Of a stretch of 9,844 bases of DNA, positions 5,757 through 9,844 are shown in pieces (positions within the stretch are counted from its first letter, which is position 1; every line of letters begins with the position of its first letter). Both the position numbers and the translations under genes were made by a program. Under the pieces are notes generated by a model, which searched no databases, was not told the DNA's origin, and was given only the letters and a program-made list of their open reading frames with translations. Where the stretch lies: positions 1 to 9,844 of the forward strand of contig PUMG01000303.1 in assembly GCA_003551265.1 (NCBI GenBank), in the 5' to 3' direction. The stretch is from Halovenus sp. Its GTDB lineage: Archaea > Halobacteriota > Halobacteria > Halobacteriales > Haloarculaceae.

Positions 5757-6077
5757 CTACTCAACTGTAATGAACGCAGAGCCATCTTCGACGGCGACGA
5801 CGTGCTCACCGTCCTGGCCAATCTCGATGACACCGCTTTCTTCTTCGTCAGCACCGAGTTCCCACTCCCATCGTTCACCGTCCCCGCTGGTGTGTTCAAT
5901 ACTCGCAACGACGCCATCATCACCGGAGGCAACAGTCACGTCAAGTTCGTCTCCCGCGTCAGCCTCGAACGTCGTGCTCTCACCTGCTTCAAGCAGTTCG
6001 TCGACTATCGGGTCGCTGCCGAGACACCCTGCCAGGGGGACCACTGCTGTCAGTGCGATAAATGTGCGTCTGTCCAT
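5757..6077 (-). CDS. Small acidic secreted lipoprotein, function unknown
   Basis: A 106-residue protein. MDRRTFIALTAVVPLAGC gives a twin Arg at 3-4, a hydrophobic core and a lipobox ending at Cys18, so it is probably Tat-exported and lipid-anchored outside the membrane. The mature part is very acidic and predicted to be beta-rich: FEADAGDELDVTVASGDDGVV, then a WEWEL segment and a final HVVAVEDGSAFITVE strand. This suggests a small beta-sandwich domain of the kind seen in haloarchaeal surface lipoproteins. There is no copper-site or other catalytic motif, so it is not a halocyanin. ATG at 6077 is supported by the lipobox spacing and by an A/T-rich promoter just upstream. It follows carA on the same strand, but its own promoter suggests separate expression. 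Confidence 0.8.
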   Translation of the reverse strand: MDRRTFIALTAVVPLAGCLGSDPIVDELLEAGESTTFEADAGDELDVTVASGDDGVVASIEHTSGDGERWEWELGADEEESGVIEIGQDGEHVVAVEDGSAFITVE

Positions 6078-6100
6078 AGTTCGGTTTCACGGACAACAGA

Positions 6101-6112
6101 CATATATATTTA
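6101..6112 (-). promoter_or_regulatory. TATA box for the small acidic lipoprotein gene
   Basis: The reverse strand reads ATAAATATATAT here, centred about 29 bases before the ATG at 6077. It lies between the carA stop and the lipoprotein start, so the lipoprotein gene need not depend on carA transcription. Confidence 0.55.
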
Positions 6113-7165
6113 TCAGATTCGCTGCTGTCCCATCTCGACAACATCGTCGAAAAATGAGAGAGAGTCGTGCGGTCCCGGGTTCGCTTCGGGGTGATACTGG
6201 CGGGTGACAATGTTCAGGTCGTCGTTGTCGAGTCCTTCCGGAGTTCCGTCATTCACATTCACCTGTGTAATGTCGAGGACATCACCCGGGTCTGCGACGG
6301 TGTAGCCGTGGTTCTGGGTGGTCATGACGACCTGTCCACTACGACGGTCGCGGACCGGTTGGTTAACACCGCGGTGCCCGAACTCCATCTTCTCGGTTCG
6401 CCCGCCGAGGGCGTTTGCCACGACCTGCTGGCCGAGGCAGATACCTGCCAGCGGGAGTTCTCCGACGAACGCTTCGACGACCTCTCCAGCCTGTTCAAAG
6501 TTCTCCGGGTCGCCCGGTCCGTTCGAGATGAACAGCACGTCAGGGTCCACCGACTCGACCGTACTGGTTGTGGTGTCGTAGGGGAGCTGGTGGACGACTG
6601 CATCGCGCGCGACCAGCGAATCGATGATGGACGCCTTCGCCCCGCAGTCGACGAGCGCGACCCGTGGACCGTCACCCTCTGCGTTGTGGACGGTCGGCTC
6701 AGCAACCGAGACACGTGCGCCGATATCGATGTGCTCGGACATGTGGTTACACTGCTCCAGTTCTGCAAGGGCGTCGGCCCGCGTTGCGTCAGGACCGGCA
6801 GCGATGCCGGTTTTCATCGCACCCTCGTCACGAATCTCGGTGACAAGCTGGCGGGTGTCGAGGTGGTCGACGGCAGGAACTCCTTCCTCACGAAGCCAGT
6901 CGGCGATGTCGTCGGTCAGTTCCCGTGCGAGGACACCCCGTGGGTGGACGCGGTCGGACTCGAATCGCTCCTCACGGACGCCGTAGTTCCCGATGAGCGG
7001 ATACGAGAACGTGAGCAGTTGCTCCTCGTAGCTGGGGTCGGTGAGACTCTCTTCGTATCCCGTGTAAGCGGTCGTGAACACCAGCTCGCCGCGAGTCCTC
7101 CCCGGCGAGCGCGTCCGAGCTTCGATGACACGTCCACCCTCTATGGCGACGTAGGCGTCAGTCAT
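6113..7165 (-). CDS. carA: Carbamoyl-phosphate synthase small (glutamine amidotransferase) subunit
   Basis: CarA hydrolyses glutamine and channels ammonia to the CarB synthetase subunit, making carbamoyl phosphate for arginine and pyrimidine synthesis in the cytoplasm. The N-terminal CarA domain is clear (GELVFTTAYTGYEESLTDPSY, about 26-46; GNYGV at 59-63). The class I glutaminase domain follows: the SNGPGDP oxyanion-side loop (214-220), nucleophile Cys243 in GICLGQQ, and His325 and Glu327 in YHPEANPGPHD. All key residues are present and 350 residues is normal for archaeal CarA. ATG start at 7165. carB is not in the window. The gene is divergent from an Lrp/AsnC regulator with 102 bases between, so local control by that regulator is plausible. 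A TATA-like TTATCA lies about 28 bases upstream of the start. Confidence 0.97.
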   Translation of the reverse strand: MTDAYVAIEGGRVIEARTRSPGRTRGELVFTTAYTGYEESLTDPSYEEQLLTFSYPLIGNYGVREERFESDRVHPRGVLARELTDDIADWLREEGVPAVDHLDTRQLVTEIRDEGAMKTGIAAGPDATRADALAELEQCNHMSEHIDIGARVSVAEPTVHNAEGDGPRVALVDCGAKASIIDSLVARDAVVHQLPYDTTTSTVESVDPDVLFISNGPGDPENFEQAGEVVEAFVGELPLAGICLGQQVVANALGGRTEKMEFGHRGVNQPVRDRRSGQVVMTTQNHGYTVADPGDVLDITQVNVNDGTPEGLDNDDLNIVTRQYHPEANPGPHDSLSFFDDVVEMGQQRI

Positions 7166-7187
7166 TACGAGATGCGTATGAAAGAAC

Positions 7188-7195
7188 CCCTGATA
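7188..7195 (-). promoter_or_regulatory. TATA-like element for carA
   Basis: The reverse strand reads CGCTTATCAGG across this point, centred about 27 bases before the carA ATG (7165), the expected distance for a leaderless or very short-leader message. Confidence 0.35.
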
Positions 7196-7217
7196 AGCGT
7201 TGCTTTCGAAGATGAGT

Positions 7218-7230
7218 TACGAAATTCGTA
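7218..7230. promoter_or_regulatory. Palindrome in the carA-lrp divergent region, candidate Lrp operator
   Basis: TACGAA-A-TTCGTA is a perfect 6-bp inverted repeat around one central base. It lies 37 bases upstream of the lrp ATG (7268) and 52 bases upstream of the carA ATG (7165), just beyond both putative TATA positions. Lrp/AsnC proteins bind short palindromes and often regulate themselves and a divergent neighbour. Binding by this regulator is inferred. Confidence 0.5.
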
Positions 7231-7267
7231 GCGTTCAAGTACCGACCGGCGGAACGTACACATCTCG

Positions 7268-7681
7268 ATGGACGAACTCGACCGCGAGATACTGGACATC
7301 CTCCGGCGGGACGCCCGCACACCGTATACCGAGATTGCCGACGAGGTCGGTACCTCTGAGGGGACCATCCGCAACCGTGTCGAGCGGATGGTCGATTCAG
7401 GGATTATCGAACGGTTCACTGTCGCAACACGGACCGGAAACGTCAAGGCGATGATAGAGATAACGGTCGACGTCGACGTTCACACCGGTGGCCTCACCGA
7501 ACGGATGGCTGAATGGGAGCAGGTCGATTTCGTCTGGCAGGTCTCGGGAGAGGAAGACATCGTGTTAGTCGTCGACACGACAGATACTCGCGGTCTCAAC
7601 GGGTTGATTTCACGCGCACGCGAACTTGATGAGGTGATGAGCACGAAGACGAGGCTAATTCTGGACGAGTGGCTTGGCTGA
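7268..7681 (+). CDS. Lrp/AsnC-family transcriptional regulator
   Basis: A 137-residue DNA-binding regulator. The N-terminus MDELDREILDILRRDARTPY and the helix-turn-helix TEIADEVGTSEGTIRNRVERM (about 21-41) are typical of Lrp/AsnC winged-helix domains. After the DSGIIERFT wing, the C-terminal RAM/ACT-like domain (about 60-137) has the expected beta strands and the GEEDIVLVVDTTD turn, where small effectors such as amino acids bind between subunits. Length is slightly short for the family but both domains look complete. It is divergent from carA, which suggests it senses an amino acid or nucleotide-pathway metabolite and controls carA and itself; that is inference from position. Start ATG at 7268, stop TGA at 7679-7681. 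The last 24 bases of the gene are repeated downstream. Confidence 0.92.
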   Translation: MDELDREILDILRRDARTPYTEIADEVGTSEGTIRNRVERMVDSGIIERFTVATRTGNVKAMIEITVDVDVHTGGLTERMAEWEQVDFVWQVSGEEDIVLVVDTTDTRGLNGLISRARELDEVMSTKTRLILDEWLG

Positions 7682-7764
7682 GCACGCCCGAAGCAAGCCA
7701 CGATACGGAATTCGCCGAGACCGCTCATTCTGGACGAGTGGCTTGGCTGATTCTGGACGAGTGG
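7658..7764 (+). repeat. Duplicated 3' end of the lrp gene (two exact copies plus a partial third)
   Basis: The last 24 bases of the lrp gene, stop included (7658-7681, coding ILDEWLG-stop), recur exactly at 7727-7750. The first 15 bases recur again at 7750-7764, sharing one base with copy two. The first two copies are 69 bases apart and in the same frame; the third is 23 bases further and out of frame. GTGGCTTG in either full copy can pair with CAAGCCAC at 7694-7701, giving an 8-bp hairpin. No gene occupies 7682-7814. Confidence 0.85.
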
Positions 7765-7814
7765 CCCGGAGAACCGTCCGTCACAGTTTTCTCAGACCTC
7801 GATAAAGACACAAT

Positions 7815-8231
7815 ATGCCTTCGTTTTCGACCTGTGAGGACGAGATTGTGGCGCTTCACGAGTTTTTCGTCGAGTGGTACGCAGGATCAATCCCACGGGA
7901 GCAGTTCAAGCGACTGGAGCAGGCGCTCGCCCCCGACTTCGAGATGATACCACCGGATGGAGAGCGACGCAGCCGAACGGAGGTGCTGGAGGGGATTCGC
8001 ACGTCGTACAGCCGCAACTCCCTCGACGAGTTCGACATCGATATCCGCCACGTCGAGATGATTCATCAGCACGGACGCTGTGCGACCGTCCGGTACGAGG
8101 AGTGGCAAGACAACAGGGCGGAGCAGACAGGGCGAATCAGCACGGTGCTCTTTCAGGAAGACCCGCAAGCACCTGGTGGTGTCAGGTGGCTGGACCTCCA
8201 CGAAACCTGGCTCACGAACCCGGCTGAGTAG
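7815..8231 (+). CDS. SnoaL-like / NTF2-fold protein
   Basis: A 138-residue soluble protein. The pattern of an N-terminal helix (EDEIVALHEFFVEWYAG), then FKRLEQALAPDFEMIPPDGERRSRTEVLEGI and a long beta-rich C-terminus (IRHVEMI, CATVRYEEWQ, GRISTVLFQED, VRWLDLHETWL) fits the SnoaL/DUF4440-type NTF2-like cone fold. These small domains may be enzymes such as isomerases or ligand-binding proteins; no catalytic set can be assigned. ATG start at 7815 gives a sensible first helix. No clear promoter or ribosome-binding site was found. The gene converges with the membrane-protein gene on the other strand, with only 18 bases between stop codons. Confidence 0.7.
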   Translation: MPSFSTCEDEIVALHEFFVEWYAGSIPREQFKRLEQALAPDFEMIPPDGERRSRTEVLEGIRTSYSRNSLDEFDIDIRHVEMIHQHGRCATVRYEEWQDNRAEQTGRISTVLFQEDPQAPGGVRWLDLHETWLTNPAE

Positions 8232-8249
8232 TTTACTCGTCTCTGTTGG

Positions 8250-9104
8250 TCACTGGAACCCGCCGTACGATGGGCGACTCCGTGCAGTGCTTCCGGGGCT
8301 GTCGCGTGCCAGTCCATCGAAATCAACGTCGTCGAACTCCGCAGGTCGTTTGCCCTCTTTTGCGTAGAGGTATAGCGTCGTCTTGACGACCCCCTGGAGC
8401 GTCTGGCCGACGAGGAACGAGAGCAAGATACCAGTGAGCACGAGTGCAGCACCACCGAGGACGACTCCGATGCTGAAGAGGTACACACCGGGGAGAGCGA
8501 ACGGCAGAACCACGAGGAACGAGACGATGTTGATGCCTGCAAGGCTGATCGGTGTCTCTCCCCACGTCTGTTTGAACGTCCCGGCGCTGTCTTTGAACAT
8601 CCCCGTCGCCGAGGACTTCTCGAAGACGATAGAGGGGATGACGAAGAACGTCATCACGGTCCAGGCCAGTCCGAAAATCAGACCGAACGTCCGGGCAATC
8701 CGTGAGTCTGAGTTCTCGATGGCGTTAATGACCAGCCCGACGGTCGCAGCGATGAGCGACCAGACGAACAGCGGACCTTTGACCTCCCACGCCGCGCCGA
8801 GCCCCTGTTTGAGCGAGGCTTCGTTACCCGCCAGCACCTCTCGCGTCTGGTGAACCAGTCCTGCGGTAAAGAACGACGAGACGAACGTCAACACGAGATA
8901 GATGAGGAATAAACCGACCAGTGCACCGCCTTCAGGTGTGACAGCCATCAGCCCGAACGTCACGCCGAGAAAGACCACGAGAAACGCCAGTCCAGCAACG
9001 CCGCTGACGATTGGAAACAGAAACAGCTTCGGATTGTGTCGCATGACGAGCAAGCTGTCCTTCGTCAGGACGAGTCCCATTTTGAGGCGTGTTAGTAGTC
9101 CCAT
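8250..9104 (-). CDS. Polytopic membrane protein, DUF6159-like, function unknown
   Basis: A 284-residue integral membrane protein with about six hydrophobic segments. The opening MGLLTRLKMGLVLTKDSLLVMRHNPKLFLFPIVSG and the repeated Gly/Val/Leu-rich helices match, by eye, the family annotated as DUF6159 in archaea and bacteria; its role is unknown. The C-terminal 40 residues are soluble and rich in Asp, Ser and Arg. The frame extends to 9194, but I place the start at the ATG at 9104: the 30-residue extension is Arg/His-rich and unlike haloarchaeal protein, and a TATA box lies about 28 bases before 9104. AGGAGGT directly abuts that ATG, too close for normal Shine-Dalgarno use. It shares orientation with the flavoprotein gene upstream but appears to have its own promoter. 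Confidence 0.75.
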   Translation of the reverse strand: MGLLTRLKMGLVLTKDSLLVMRHNPKLFLFPIVSGVAGLAFLVVFLGVTFGLMAVTPEGGALVGLFLIYLVLTFVSSFFTAGLVHQTREVLAGNEASLKQGLGAAWEVKGPLFVWSLIAATVGLVINAIENSDSRIARTFGLIFGLAWTVMTFFVIPSIVFEKSSATGMFKDSAGTFKQTWGETPISLAGINIVSFLVVLPFALPGVYLFSIGVVLGGAALVLTGILLSFLVGQTLQGVVKTTLYLYAKEGKRPAEFDDVDFDGLARDSPGSTARSRPSYGGFQ

Positions 9105-9127
9105 ACCTCCTCTTAGTTTCGCGTTGG

Positions 9128-9136
9128 TATTTAAGT
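9128..9136 (-). promoter_or_regulatory. TATA box for the DUF6159-like gene
   Basis: The reverse strand reads ACTTAAATA, centred about 28 bases before the ATG at 9104. It supports that start over the upstream in-frame codon at 9194. Confidence 0.55.
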
Positions 9137-9190
9137 GTCTGTCCCTGTCTCGGTGAGAATGATCCACTCGATTCGACGAACGCGTCGTGT

Positions 9191-9844
9191 TCACTCCTCG
9201 CGGACGCTCGGGTGCTGTGTTGGTTCGTCGGGATGTGGATTGCTGAAGTACGTCTGCATCACTTCCATCGACTCACGCTCGCGCTGTCTTCGCTCGTCCT
9301 CGTCGATCTCTTCACACCCTGGCGGGACGTCCCGCCCTCGGCCAGTGAAGTAATTCTCGGGGACAACCCAGTCCTGATAGAACGGCACGTCAGAGTCGTG
9401 GATGATAGTTAGCGCGACACGTGCCCCGTCGCCAGCAGCGACGACTGTCTGGTGTGGTTTGCCTGCAATGCGACCCGCAGCGTAGAGTCCATCGATGCCC
9501 GTCCAGCCATCGTCGTCTACGTCGATGTATGTCTTGCTTCCCCGCTTCATCAGTCCGACGTTCTCGAGACCTTCGAGATAGTCCGTATCAGCCCACGAGG
9601 TGCAGAGAACGTAACGCGCCCAGAATGCACTCTCGTCGCTCGTCTCGACGAGAAGCCCGCTTTCACCTTCGGAGACTCGGGTGACCCTCCCGTCTCGACG
9701 GTCACAGCCGTTTCTATCGGCCTGTTCGCCGGTCATCTCGAGGAACAGTCTGGAGTTGACGCCCGCCGGGAACCCAGGGACGTTTTCGAGGTGTGCGTTT
9801 CGTCGAAGGATGGGCTCATCCGCCCGGAGCACGAGCGTGTCGAG
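9191..9844 (-). CDS. Thioredoxin-reductase-like FAD/NAD(P)-dependent oxidoreductase (5' partial)
   Basis: The frame is open to the right edge of the window (LDTLVLRADEPILRRN...), so the start lies outside; GTG at 9830-9832 is internal. The visible 217 residues match the C-terminal three quarters of a haloarchaeal flavoprotein of the pyridine-nucleotide-disulfide-oxidoreductase superfamily. AHLENVPGFPAG follows the usual pattern after the first dinucleotide-binding motif, and GIDGLYAAGRIAGKPHQTVVAAGDGARVAL is the conserved C-terminal FAD-binding segment. The middle lacks the CxxC redox pair and the full second GxGxxA motif of thioredoxin reductase, so it is not a canonical TrxB; the substrate is unknown. 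An unusual charged tail of about 60 residues (CEEIDEDERRQRERESMEV, ending VREE) follows the FAD segment. Stop TGA at 9191-9193. Confidence 0.8.
   Translation of the reverse strand, partial: LDTLVLRADEPILRRNAHLENVPGFPAGVNSRLFLEMTGEQADRNGCDRRDGRVTRVSEGESGLLVETSDESAFWARYVLCTSWADTDYLEGLENVGLMKRGSKTYIDVDDDGWTGIDGLYAAGRIAGKPHQTVVAAGDGARVALTIIHDSDVPFYQDWVVPENYFTGRGRDVPPGCEEIDEDERRQRERESMEVMQTYFSNPHPDEPTQHPSVREE

Noticed and set aside
5639..5770. 43-codon leaderless ORF from the ATG at 5639
   Set aside because: It fits the TATA spacing, but its product is Arg/His/Ser-rich and basic, it consists largely of the two hairpins, and it overlaps the 3' end of the lipoprotein gene. A small RNA explains the data better, though the ORF is not excluded.
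6167..7231. 354-codon open frame on the + strand opposite carA
   Set aside because: It mirrors carA on the other strand; carA has all its catalytic motifs, while this frame has no recognisable domain. Long antisense frames are common in G/C-rich haloarchaeal genes.
9105..9194. 30-residue N-terminal extension of the DUF6159-like protein
   Set aside because: It is Arg/His/Asp-rich and contains the probable TATA box; the ATG at 9104 begins the recognisable family sequence.

Overview
The window looks like chromosomal DNA of a halophilic archaeon (class Halobacteria). The proteins are rich in Asp and Glu. Two lipoproteins carry twin-arginine plus lipobox signals (RR...LAGC). Several genes have an A/T-rich TATA-like box about 25-30 bases before the start codon and no usable Shine-Dalgarno site, as expected for leaderless haloarchaeal messages. 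No rRNA, tRNA, CRISPR array or recognisable transposase is present.

Left part (1-2957, + strand). The window opens inside an intein that interrupts rtcB, the RNA ligase gene. The intein runs to base 812 and carries a degenerate LAGLIDADG endonuclease domain and a perfect 9-base tandem repeat encoding Tyr-Ser-Glu. The RtcB C-terminal extein (813-2006) is complete and starts with its manganese-binding Cys. Directly after the rtcB stop, an 18-bp perfect inverted repeat (2008-2025 / 2323-2340) brackets a 333-bp segment holding a 44-residue membrane-protein ORF. A thioredoxin-fold protein with a CNHC motif follows (2370-2957).

Middle part (2958-5315, - strand). Read in transcription order: a NosL-like lipoprotein, a universal stress protein and an MFS transporter, with gaps of 45 and 48 bases, so possibly co-transcribed. 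The MFS stop codon abuts the stop codon of the convergent redoxin gene.

Centre right (5316-6077). A 48-residue charged ORF is followed by an apparent stand-alone structured RNA gene (about 5640-5731): a TATA box, a start at the foot of a perfect 10-bp hairpin, and a 13-bp hairpin followed by a T-rich tract. A small acidic lipoprotein gene lies on the - strand.

Right part (6113-9844). carA (carbamoyl-phosphate synthase, glutaminase subunit) is divergent from an Lrp/AsnC regulator across a 102-bp region with a 13-bp palindrome that is a good operator candidate. The 3' end of the lrp gene has been copied into the bases after it. An NTF2-like protein, a polytopic membrane protein (DUF6159-like) and the C-terminal part of a thioredoxin-reductase-like flavoprotein complete the window.

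Most genes are ordinary haloarchaeal genes. The items least explained by known families are the candidate small RNA, the inverted-repeat segment after rtcB, the YSE minisatellite inside the intein, and the duplicated lrp 3' end.
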